Positions 1 through 7,052 of a stretch of 64,000 bases of DNA are shown in pieces (the first letter of the stretch is position 1; each line of letters begins with the position of its first letter). A model generated the notes under the pieces. That model ran no database searches. It saw nothing but the letters and a program-made list of their open reading frames with translations, and was not told the DNA's origin. Origin of the DNA: Phycisphaeraceae bacterium (GTDB taxonomy: Bacteria; Planctomycetota; Phycisphaerae; Phycisphaerales; UBA1924); the NCBI GenBank assembly GCA_019636695.1, contig JAHBXD010000001.1, positions 179,661-243,660 of the forward strand, given 5' to 3'. A program made the position numbers and the translations under genes.

Positions 1-160
1 TCTGCGAATACGGTGCTCTCGGAGCGCACTCTGCACAATCTTCTGCGCGGATGCAGCCATCCGCCGGCATTGCGGTGTGAGGAGTGCGGAACGACATTCC
101 GAAGAATGCCGAAACCGCGCTCTTCAAAAACCGGCACGACAGACAAACCCGGATGCCGCA

Positions 161-1078
161 TCACTCGCCCAGTGCGCAGTGCATGCACCACGTCGAAGGG
201 CGCATGAGTGCAAAACCGTCGATGTCGGGCGATGGAGGAAGTTCAGCGAGATAACGCAGAAACTGCCGCTGATAACGATCGGCGAACCGACCGTAATTCG
301 GATTATTCTGCGTATGGGCATACTCGTTCGCCAGAAGGCGGTTGCCCTGCGAAATGCGCGTTTCCGGATACGGATGCGTTGAAAGAAACTCAGGCTGGCG
401 CTGCCCCGAACTCGCTTCAGCCAGAATGCGCATCACATCGCGAATCGCTGAAGGGTCATACCCCTCCATCACCATATAGCGCATGCCCAGGCGGTCGGCC
501 TCCGACTCCTGATCCCGATTGAACTTGAGCAGATACGCCCCGGCGCCCTGGCCGACCACATACGCCGTCAGTTCACCCCACCCCCCCTGACCGCTCAGCA
601 CCGACCCTGCCAATTCCGCCCCCAACTGGGCGACCAGCGTCTGGCTCAAACGCTCGGCCCCGTGCCGCGCAGTGACATGGCCGATCTCGTGCCCGAGCAC
701 CAGCGCCATCTGCGCTTCGTCTGTCAGGCGTGCGGCAAGCCCTCGGCTGAAAAACACTTTGCCTCCGGGCAACGCAAACGCATTGATCACATCCGAGTCC
801 AGCAGCGTGAACTCCCACGGCAGGTTCGGCACCTCATTGACCGTGTGTCGCGCCAGTCGATGCCCGATGTCGTTCACATAGGCCACCAGCCGCGGATCCT
901 GCACCGAACCGCCGTATTCCCGGGCAAGTTCCGGCTGCGCCTCAGCCCCCAAGGCGATCTCCCAGTCCCAACCCAACGGAACAAACTGGCTCCGCCCGGT
1001 CGCCTTGTTCACCTCGCACCCTGCAAGACCCAGGATCAGGACGCTCACCGTCAGGACCAGGAAAAAGTACTGCCTCAT
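161..1078 (-). CDS. M48 family zinc metalloprotease, lipoprotein
   Basis: A 305-residue predicted outer-envelope protease. The N-terminus is a lipoprotein signal: a hydrophobic stretch (residues 5-18) followed by LAGC with the acylated Cys at 21. The M48 zinc site is HEIGH at 130-134, with the third ligand Glu191 in the N-R-x-x-E-x-E-A-D segment typical of M48/BepA-LoiP-like quality-control proteases. Length fits a minimal M48 lipoprotein. The family degrades misfolded envelope proteins; that role here is inferred. The start at 1078 places the signal peptide directly at the N-terminus; a start four codons earlier (1090) is possible. The start codon overlaps that proposed for the divergent menG. 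The last 15-20 residues look non-conserved. Confidence 0.9.
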   Translation of the reverse strand: MRQYFFLVLTVSVLILGLAGCEVNKATGRSQFVPLGWDWEIALGAEAQPELAREYGGSVQDPRLVAYVNDIGHRLARHTVNEVPNLPWEFTLLDSDVINAFALPGGKVFFSRGLAARLTDEAQMALVLGHEIGHVTARHGAERLSQTLVAQLGAELAGSVLSGQGGWGELTAYVVGQGAGAYLLKFNRDQESEADRLGMRYMVMEGYDPSAIRDVMRILAEASSGQRQPEFLSTHPYPETRISQGNRLLANEYAHTQNNPNYGRFADRYQRQFLRYLAELPPSPDIDGFALMRPSTWCMHCALGE

Positions 1079-1889
1079 GATCGCCTCCACGCTTCGCTAC
1101 AGTCTCTCCGTGCCGAAGACTCCCCGACAGGGTACCCCCCCCGCCTGGACGAGTGCGGATCTCACGGATCCGCATGCCCGCGATGACAAGGCTCGCCGCG
1201 TGCAGCGCATGTTCGCCTCCATCGCACGCTCCTACGACCTGAATAACCGTCTCCATTCTTTCGGGCGTGACCAGGCGTGGCGGCGTGCTGCGGTCCGCGC
1301 TGCTCGTCCGCAACCGAATGACCACGTCCTTGATGTGGCCTGCGGCACAGGCGACCTTACGCATGCCTTTGCTCGTGCCGGGGTCGCGCGTGTCGTCGGA
1401 GCCGATTTCACCCCTGAAATGCTCCAACTCGCCGAAGTCAAACGTGCCAAGCTGCCCCCCAAAACAGGGGGTCTGGTGTCCTACGTCACGGGTGACGCCC
1501 AGGCCCTTGATTTCCCTGATGCTTCGTTTGACATTCTCTCGATTGCCTTCGGCATACGCAATGTTGCTGATGTCGATCGCGCGTTGCGCGAGTTTCGCCG
1601 CGTGCTCCGTCCTGGTGGTCGCGTGGTCATTCTGGAATTCGACCGCCCGCGATTTGCGCCGATCCGTTGGGCGAACTCTTTTTACAGCGGCTGGGTCATG
1701 CCGCGCACGGCCGCCCTTATCGCCCGCGACCGCGAGGGGGCATATCGATACCTCCCTCGCTCTGTGCAGACGTTCATGTCGCGAAAAGAGATGATCCATC
1801 GACTCGAAAGCGCAGGCTTTGCGCACATCTGCGTTCGCAGCCTGACCTTCGGCGTCGTGGCGTGTTATCGGGGCATGGTTCCTGGGTGA
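1077..1889 (+). CDS. menG: Demethylmenaquinone/ubiquinone C-methyltransferase (MenG/UbiE)
   Basis: A 270-residue SAM-dependent methyltransferase expected to add the ring methyl group in the last step of menaquinone synthesis. Motif I is LDVACGTGDLT (about residues 85-95), followed by GADFTPEML, the SFDILSIAFGIRNV segment and VLRPGGRVVILEF, all diagnostic of UbiE/MenG. The segment MFASIARSYDLNNRLHSFG, where most homologues begin, lies about 45 residues in, so the N-terminus is extended. GTG at 1110 is an alternative start. With ATG at 1077 the gene overlaps the start codon of the divergent M48 gene. No other quinone gene is adjacent. Confidence 0.92.
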   Translation: MIASTLRYSLSVPKTPRQGTPPAWTSADLTDPHARDDKARRVQRMFASIARSYDLNNRLHSFGRDQAWRRAAVRAARPQPNDHVLDVACGTGDLTHAFARAGVARVVGADFTPEMLQLAEVKRAKLPPKTGGLVSYVTGDAQALDFPDASFDILSIAFGIRNVADVDRALREFRRVLRPGGRVVILEFDRPRFAPIRWANSFYSGWVMPRTAALIARDREGAYRYLPRSVQTFMSRKEMIHRLESAGFAHICVRSLTFGVVACYRGMVPG

Positions 1890-1964
1890 GCCGTTCCGGC
1901 GTTATCGGTCGGCCCTTCTATGCGCTTCCGGGCGTTTTCCGTGGCCACCCCCAACTTCAGGTTT

Positions 1965-1980
1965 GTCAAGTCGTCTTGAC
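1965..1980. promoter_or_regulatory. Lone GTCAAG-N4-CTTGAC palindrome
   Basis: The sequence GTCAAG TCGT CTTGAC is a perfect 6-bp inverted repeat with a 4-nt spacer. It lies 75 bp downstream of menG and 113 bp upstream of the cobalamin-fold gene. The two half-sites and their spacing are identical to the palindrome at 55189-55204 upstream of the membrane protein/XRE pair. It could be an operator for the same regulator or a coincidental hairpin. Confidence 0.4.
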
Positions 1981-2092
1981 CCGATGCTCCACCCGCTCGA
2001 TGTGAGCGACCGGGTGCGGAGCCTCGGCCGGCAAACTCCCTCATCGGTAGGCGGTGGAAACGCCCCCGAACACTCCTCTCCGGAGACCTGAG

Positions 2093-2773
2093 ATGGATCA
2101 GGATTTGTTGCGCGAACGCCTCTTTGAGGCCTTGATCAACGGCGATCGGCCCGCCGCACGAGCCGTCGTCCAAGACGCCGCGGCCGGGCTCAAACCGGCT
2201 GAGGTCGTCGCCGAAGTCTTCTGGCCTACCTACGAGCTGGTGGAAAAACTCTTCCGCAATGACCAGCTCACCCGGCTGGCCCACCGCATGGCGACCAAGC
2301 TCCTTCGGACGCTCGTCGATCAGAACGCCGCACGTCTTCCCCTTGCGGCCGGGGGTGGGCAGGCCATCCTTGCCTTCTGCGGCCCCAATGACGCCGATGA
2401 ACTCGGCGCCCAGATGGCTGTAGATCTTGTCGAGTCGTGCGGCAATCGCGTGCGATTCGCCGGCGGCGGCATCCCTGCCGACGAGATCATCGCGCAGATC
2501 CACGAAACCCGACCTGATGTGGTGTTGATGTTCGCATCGGCGCCCGGCGACCTTCCCGAGATCCGCCGCATGATCGACCAACTCCGCGAGATTGGCGCGG
2601 TGCCCAACCTGCGCATTGTCGTCGGGGGCGGCGTGTTCAATCGTGCCGAGGGGCTTGCCGAAGAGATCGGTGCGCACGCATCCGCCTCGTCACCCTTCGA
2701 ACTGGTCGAGCTGCTCGCCAAGCCCTTTGCACCACCAGCGCGGTCGACACGCAAGACGCGTGCGGCGGCCTGA
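2093..2773 (+). CDS. Cobalamin-binding-fold protein lacking the DxHxxG histidine
   Basis: A 226-residue protein with the two-part layout of corrinoid-binding modules: a helical cap (about 1-85, including EVFWPTYELVEKLFRNDQL) and a flavodoxin-like B12-binding domain (about 90-215). In the usual DxHxxG loop this protein reads N-D-A-D-E-L-G, so Asp102 stands where the cobalt-ligating His would be. The later Ser/Ala loop (ASAPGD) and the GGG-VF loop are kept. It may bind cobalamin base-on, bind another ligand, or act as a regulatory adaptor; the function is not known. ATG at 2093 follows GGAGA; an upstream GTG at 2054 is also open. It stands alone and is followed by a strong terminator. Confidence 0.75.
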   Translation: MDQDLLRERLFEALINGDRPAARAVVQDAAAGLKPAEVVAEVFWPTYELVEKLFRNDQLTRLAHRMATKLLRTLVDQNAARLPLAAGGGQAILAFCGPNDADELGAQMAVDLVESCGNRVRFAGGGIPADEIIAQIHETRPDVVLMFASAPGDLPEIRRMIDQLREIGAVPNLRIVVGGGVFNRAEGLAEEIGAHASASSPFELVELLAKPFAPPARSTRKTRAAA

Positions 2774-2800
2774 ACAAGCCCCCTTGCTTCCTCCTCTGGT

Positions 2801-2836
2801 GGGCGTGCCCTCTTCGCAGGGGCACGCCCGCTTTTC
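2801..2836 (+). terminator. Rho-independent terminator after the cobalamin-fold gene
   Basis: A perfect 10-bp GC-rich stem (2801-2810 with 2820-2829, GGGCGTGCCC/GGGCACGCCC), a 9-nt loop, then GCTTTT. It begins 27 bp after the stop codon of the gene ending at 2773. Confidence 0.85.
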
Positions 2837-3053
2837 TGCGCGGTGACTTCTCGTACGCGGCTGCAAGGCCATCGGCTTGAACACTGCTGCACCCAGTGCC
2901 GGTGATTCCGCCGCGGGAACGGCGCCGACCATCTCGGGTGCTCGCGTTGCCATGCGGACGACCAGGCGCGTGCTGCTGCATCGTGTTCCGTGTGAGTGGT
3001 CAGACCGCAGGTTTGGCGGCGCGTTAGGCGTCGACCGACGTGCAGCATCAGCG

Positions 3054-3093
3054 GTGTAAAAAAGCGGCTGCCCCGGGCCTCCCCGGGGCAGCG
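3054..3093 (-). terminator. Rho-independent terminator after the Asn/Pro/Phe repeat gene
   Basis: On the minus strand a stem of 11-12 bp (GCTGCCCCGGG / CCCGGGGCAGC) is followed by CGC and a run of seven T. It lies about 67 bp downstream of the stop codon at 3160. The stretch from about 2837 to 3053 between this and the facing terminator holds no supportable gene. Confidence 0.85.
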
Positions 3094-3159
3094 TGAAATC
3101 TGCACTCTCGGCGTCGCGTGTCACCCTGCTTGGGGCGATGCGAGCCTTCGTGGCGGGTC

Positions 3160-4251
3160 TCAGGCGGCGTCGCGCGTCACCGAGTACCCATTGACCGTAT
3201 CAACCTGGGGGTTGATGTTGGAGACATACGCGCCCGTGGGGATGCCCAAGCCGGTGTTCCAGGGCTGAGGGATGAAGCCGGGAATCTGGTTGAACAGGCC
3301 GGGCTGTCCGAACGGAACGAAGCTGTTGGTGATGCCGTAGGTGGGGGAGTAGCCGAACGGCTGAACATTCTGGAATGAGCCGGACCAGGGCGTGAAGGGC
3401 TGGGTGTTCCAGATGCTGTTGAATGGGGTGTTCCAGGTCGGCAGCGTGTTCAACGGGCTGAAGAAGCCGTTCTGCAGGAACGAGGTGTTGAAGGGCTGGG
3501 TGAAGGGGTTGCCGTAGTTGGCAAAGCCGTTGAACGGCTGAACGTTCTGGAACGAGCCGGACCAGGGAGTGAGGTTCCACGGCGTGTTGACAGGCGACAT
3601 CGGGCTGAAGAAGCCGGTGTGCTGCGAAGTCATGGGCGACCACGTGTTCTGAGGAACGAAGCCGTACGAAGAGATCGGCGAGCTGTTCTGCACGTAGGGC
3701 AGGCCGTATGACGAGAGGGTGTTCCACGGCTGCTGGCCGCTGAACAGGCCGGAAACCGGCGATTGAATGTTGAACATCGGCAGCGCATTCACGAACGGGT
3801 TGCTGCTGAACGAGGGCGTCTGGTTCACGAACGGAGTGCTGTTGATGAACGGGTTGGTATTGATGAACGGGTTGGTGTTGAGGTAGGGGTTCGTGTTCAC
3901 GAACGGGTTGGTGTTGATGAACGGGTTGGTGTTGATGAACGGATTGGTGTTCAGATAGGGGTTCGTCGCATACGTGGGCAGCGTGTTGAAGAAGGGGCTG
4001 GTGTTAAACGTGGGGGGCACGCTCGCGAAGGGTGATGTCACCGGAATCTGGCTCCCGGAGAAGCCGTAGCCCGGGATGCCCGTCGGAATCTGGCCGGTCT
4101 GCATCGTCCAGGGCTGGGAGTGGGTCTGCGATGTCGGAATCGTGCCGGGAATCGGCGTGCCCACGCCATACGGCGGCAGGCCGTTCTGCGGCATCGTGTG
4201 GCCGTACGGGGTCGTCGAGGCGTTGAACGGGGTGGTGGTTGTGGTGGCCAT
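3160..4251 (-). CDS. Charge-free Asn/Pro/Phe-rich low-complexity repeat protein, unknown function
   Basis: I do not recognise this 363-residue protein. It contains no Lys, Glu or Cys; its only charged residues apart from three His are Asp351, Arg360 and Asp361 at the extreme C-terminus. Residues 96-145 are tandem six-residue units of the form N-T-N-P-F-I/V/L, and the block TPWSGSFQNVQPF occurs twice (228-240 and 287-299). Gln, Asn, Ser, Thr, Tyr, Phe and Trp dominate elsewhere, giving a prion-like, aromatic-sticker composition. There is no signal peptide or membrane segment. ATG at 4251 follows a good AAGGAGA site 8 nt upstream. The gene is monocistronic with its own terminator. A structural, condensate-forming or surface-layer role is conceivable, but nothing in the sequence decides it. 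Confidence 0.75.
   Translation of the reverse strand: MATTTTTPFNASTTPYGHTMPQNGLPPYGVGTPIPGTIPTSQTHSQPWTMQTGQIPTGIPGYGFSGSQIPVTSPFASVPPTFNTSPFFNTLPTYATNPYLNTNPFINTNPFINTNPFVNTNPYLNTNPFINTNPFINSTPFVNQTPSFSSNPFVNALPMFNIQSPVSGLFSGQQPWNTLSSYGLPYVQNSSPISSYGFVPQNTWSPMTSQHTGFFSPMSPVNTPWNLTPWSGSFQNVQPFNGFANYGNPFTQPFNTSFLQNGFFSPLNTLPTWNTPFNSIWNTQPFTPWSGSFQNVQPFGYSPTYGITNSFVPFGQPGLFNQIPGFIPQPWNTGLGIPTGAYVSNINPQVDTVNGYSVTRDAA
3817..3966 (-). repeat. Tandem 18-bp coding repeat (N-T-N-P-F-I units)
   Basis: About eight consecutive 18-bp units encode residues 96-145 of the low-complexity protein. The units differ mainly at the third aromatic/aliphatic positions (Phe-Ile, Phe-Val, Tyr-Leu). Near-identical DNA between neighbours suggests recent expansion by slippage or recombination. 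There are no unique spacers, so this is not a CRISPR array. Confidence 0.85.
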
Positions 4252-4723
4252 GGGGTCCAATCTCCTTACTGGATACATGGGAGGCTCGCTCCCTCTTCTG
4301 TGCACCGGTGCGCGGACAATCCGCGCTGACCGGTTCACACGCCGCGACTCCGCAACGCGCGTGCCGCGGAACACCTTCCGTGCTCGCGGACCTCTGCTAT
4401 CGGAGCTTTTGCCATCGGGCTTTCCTCCTATCAGGGCCGCTCGGCCGTAGTCGTCGGCACACCGTTCGCATGTGCTCGAAGAAATCCGCAACATGAAGCC
4501 GCAGGCACGCATTTCGCGCAAAACCAGCGCTCGGGAACTTTTTTCGTGCCCGCGCATCCCACTTGGCAACAAGCCACGCTGCGACTGCGGCCGATCTCTT
4601 CGCCGGCAACCTCCAGCGCCAACAGACTTCTTCTTCAAACTCCCTCTTTTGGAATGTCTGCCCCCATCCCGGTGGTATGCTTCTCGTGGACGAGAACGGC
4701 GTATACCGTTCAGGAGCCGAAAA
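4252..4723. other. Intergenic region between divergent genes 3160-4251 and 4724-5668
   Basis: This 472-bp stretch separates the start codons of two divergent genes, so it should hold both promoters. Good ribosome-binding sites lie at each end (AAGGAGA on the minus strand next to 4251, CAGGAG at 4711-4716 on the plus strand). No consensus -35/-10 pair stood out to me, and the open frames across it look like shadows. Confidence 0.5.
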
Positions 4724-5668
4724 ATGCCTCGCCCGTTACCTCATCGTCTCGGCATCTCCGCAGCAGCATTCCTTTCCGGATGCCTGCTCGCCTCCGGCCA
4801 TGTGGCTTCGGCTCAGGTCGGGGCCTCACCGAGCGCCCAGCAGGCCGCGCAGCACCCCCAGCGGGTGACCGCAGCCCGCTTGCTCCGTCCGATGTCCGTC
4901 ACTTTCACCAACCAGCGCCTCGAAGACGCCATCAACTACATCGCCGAGGTCACCCGTGCCGACATCGAGCCTGCATGGGCCGACGAACGCAACGTCGATG
5001 GCCTTGAAAAAGACTTCCGCTTCTCACTCGAAATCAAGAACCAGACCGCCCTCACCGCCATCGAGCTGATCCTCGAAAAGGCCCAGCCCGAGTTCTCTTC
5101 CTCAGGCAACTCCTGGCAGTTCAACCCGAGAACAGGCGCCCTCGAAATCGGCCCGAAAGAACGCCTCAACCGACGCAAGCGCGTTGAGGTCTATCCCATA
5201 CAAGATCTCCTCGTCGAACTTCCCAACTACATCAACGCTCCGGAGTTCGACCTCAACTCCGTACTCCAATCCGGTCAGGGCGGCGGCGGCCAAAGCCCCT
5301 TCCAGCAGCGCGAGCAGGAAGTTCCTCGCATCCCCCTCGATGAGCGCGTCCGCGAGTTGATGGACCTCATCCAGGATCTTGTCGAACCCGAGCAGTGGGT
5401 TGATAACGGCGGCACGGGAGGCTCCATCCGCTATTGGCAGGGCAACCTGATCGTCAATGCCCCCGACTACATGCACCGTGAAATCATCGGCTATCCCTGG
5501 TGGCCGGCCCGCTCGACTCGAGTCGCCGTTTCACCCAGCGGCCGCCGCTGGGTCACCCTCAGCCAGGATTCCCAGATCGCCAAGCTTGTCGGCGTCGAGA
5601 ACGAACCCGTCTCCGCCGTCGTCGGTGGTCGAATCATCCGCTCCGACGATCCGACCGGCGGCGGCTGA
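4724..5668 (+). CDS. Exported protein with secretin N-terminal (STN-like) domain
   Basis: A 314-residue protein with an N-terminal signal peptide (hydrophobic 11-25; cleavage probably after the ...VASA segment near residue 33). Residues about 55-150 (VTFTNQRLEDAINYIAEVT ... FSLEIKNQTALTAIELILEKAQ) resemble the short STN/N0 domain of secretins and PilQ. The rest, with a Gln/Gly-rich linker near 185-200, lacks a secretin pore domain. It is therefore more likely a periplasmic accessory or an orphan N0-type protein than a channel. Chosen start follows CAGGAG by 7 nt; a longer frame opening at 4472 has no signal peptide. A strong terminator follows. Confidence 0.65.
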   Translation: MPRPLPHRLGISAAAFLSGCLLASGHVASAQVGASPSAQQAAQHPQRVTAARLLRPMSVTFTNQRLEDAINYIAEVTRADIEPAWADERNVDGLEKDFRFSLEIKNQTALTAIELILEKAQPEFSSSGNSWQFNPRTGALEIGPKERLNRRKRVEVYPIQDLLVELPNYINAPEFDLNSVLQSGQGGGGQSPFQQREQEVPRIPLDERVRELMDLIQDLVEPEQWVDNGGTGGSIRYWQGNLIVNAPDYMHREIIGYPWWPARSTRVAVSPSGRRWVTLSQDSQIAKLVGVENEPVSAVVGGRIIRSDDPTGGG

Positions 5669-5723
5669 ACACGCCCCCGGCACACCGCGTGCCCTCTTCA
5701 CCACCCTGCATCGATGACCCTCA

Positions 5724-5750
5724 CGCCCGCGCCTTGTGCGGGCGTTTTTT
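5724..5750 (+). terminator. Rho-independent terminator
   Basis: A 7-bp stem CGCCCGC/GCGGGCG (5724-5730 with 5738-5744), 7-nt loop, then six T. It sits 55 bp after the stop codon at 5668. Confidence 0.9.
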
Positions 5751-5951
5751 ATCGATCACGCGCCGATCGAAGCCAACCACACGGCCTCAGCGGTTCGTCG
5801 ACCTGGCTTTCAACGAACTGCCATGATGTGTCCAAGCCGCCACGCGAGCATTTTCAGAACCTCCGCGGATGAGGGAGTTCACTCGAATCTGCTTATCGGA
5901 CGTTTATCGCCTCCCCCCAAACTCCCGACACCCTCGATAATGAGAGGCTAC

Positions 5952-5992
5952 CCCCCCTCAATCTTTGTGAGAGGGGGGGATTCCCTTGACAC
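5952..5992 (+). promoter_or_regulatory. C7/G7 hairpin immediately upstream of a TTGACA box
   Basis: A perfect 9-bp inverted repeat (CCCCCCCTC 5952-5960 with GAGGGGGGG 5972-5980; 11-nt loop) is followed 6 nt later by a consensus -35 TTGACA at 5987-5992. No strong -10 follows (CAAACT or AAACTA at the right distance). The 414-bp stretch 5751-6164 contains no gene and should hold the promoter and leader of the exported protein at 6165. There is no T-run after the hairpin on either strand, so it is not a normal terminator. Confidence 0.45.
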
Positions 5993-6164
5993 GGGCTTCG
6001 CGATCGATCAAACTACTGGCGTCCGCGAGGAGATTGAGAGAGACCCAGGGCCGCAGGCCCATCCTCGCACATGGTGTGATGCGTCCGGTCGTGCAGGCGT
6101 GCGCCTGCGTCGATCTGCATGCTGGTTGTTTTGCCCCTTTACTGGGGACGAAGGAGTGTCAGAG

Positions 6165-6809
6165 ATGAGCAAGCTCGTACTCACAGCTTTGGCTGGCGTC
6201 GCTTTCGCGGCGGGCGCCCAGCTTCAGCTCCCCGATGCCTCAAAGCTGAAGGTCATCGACGGGGTCAATGGCTTCGCCACGTACAGCCCCATTGACAATG
6301 AAGCCAACACTTCCAGCCCTGAATTCACCGGCATGTCATACGACGCGCTGGCCTTTGGCGGCACAGTCACCGAGACCAACTTCAATCCCGGCCAGTTCAT
6401 CTCGGAAGACTATGTCAGCATCCAGACTGATCAGGACTACCTCCAGTTTCTGCGCTTCGTCGGTGGCGTCAGCACCGTCGGCGATCGTCTGAACTTCTAC
6501 TACTTCAACGCAGGCGGCAACTTTGTTGACGGCTTCTCCGTTGCGTTCGGTCAGGCAGGCCTGACATTCATCTGGACGATCACGATCAACAGCGACGTGT
6601 TTGTTCCCAAAGCCGGCTTCCTCGTGATTGAGTCCGCCGCAACCAACACCGGCCCGGCCAACTGGCGCAAGAAGAATGTTCCTCCGGCCATCGGCACCAC
6701 GACCGGCGATGTCTTCCGCTGGAACATGGAAGTTTCTGACGTCCCAGCGCCCGCCAGCCTCGCGTTGCTCGGCCTCGGCGGCCTTGCGGCTGCCCGCCGT
6801 CGCCGCTGA
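6165..6809 (+). CDS. PEP-CTERM-type exported protein
   Basis: A 214-residue protein with a Sec signal peptide (residues 1-18, LVLTALAGVAFAAGA) and a C-terminal sorting tail: V-P-A-P-A-S, a hydrophobic helix, then four Arg. This is the tripartite PEP-CTERM pattern that exosortases recognise, in the VPAP variant. The body is a beta-rich, Gly/Asn-rich domain of unknown fold with no catalytic motif I can name. ATG at 6165 follows AAGGAG by 8 nt. Expected location is the outer envelope or the exopolysaccharide layer. No exosortase gene lies in the window. Confidence 0.85.
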   Translation: MSKLVLTALAGVAFAAGAQLQLPDASKLKVIDGVNGFATYSPIDNEANTSSPEFTGMSYDALAFGGTVTETNFNPGQFISEDYVSIQTDQDYLQFLRFVGGVSTVGDRLNFYYFNAGGNFVDGFSVAFGQAGLTFIWTITINSDVFVPKAGFLVIESAATNTGPANWRKKNVPPAIGTTTGDVFRWNMEVSDVPAPASLALLGLGGLAAARRRR

Positions 6810-6839
6810 GCGACCAGCGGTTTCGACAATATTGCACAC

Positions 6840-6870
6840 GCTGTACTCTGCGCGCTGCGCAGAGTACAGC
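6840..6870. repeat. Perfect 14-bp inverted repeat
   Basis: GCTGTACTCTGCGC (6840-6853) and its exact complement (6857-6870) are separated by only 3 nt. It lies 30 bp after one PEP-CTERM gene and about 180 bp before the next. No T-run follows on either strand, so it may be an mRNA-stabilising or Rho-type element, a REP-like unit, or an attenuating hairpin. Confidence 0.7.
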
Positions 6871-7052
6871 GATTTATGTTGGCACGCATGTGTGCATGTT
6901 CTGCGGTCATCGACGATAGTTTTCTTGTATTTTTCCTCTGAAATTCCTTGCATTCTCGTCAAGCATTGCAGACCATCGTGCATTCGCATGAGAGAGGGAG
7001 ATAGCCGAGCCTGACGGCACGCCCATCTCCGCAACAGAGGGAGACAACTACG

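Noticed and set aside
3817-3966. Regular short repeats considered as a CRISPR array
   Set aside because: The units are contiguous 18-mers without unique spacers, in frame inside a coding sequence; no cas genes are present.
4472-4723. N-terminal extension of the STN-domain protein
   Set aside because: ATG 4724 has a proper ribosome site and begins a signal peptide; the upstream extension would bury that signal.
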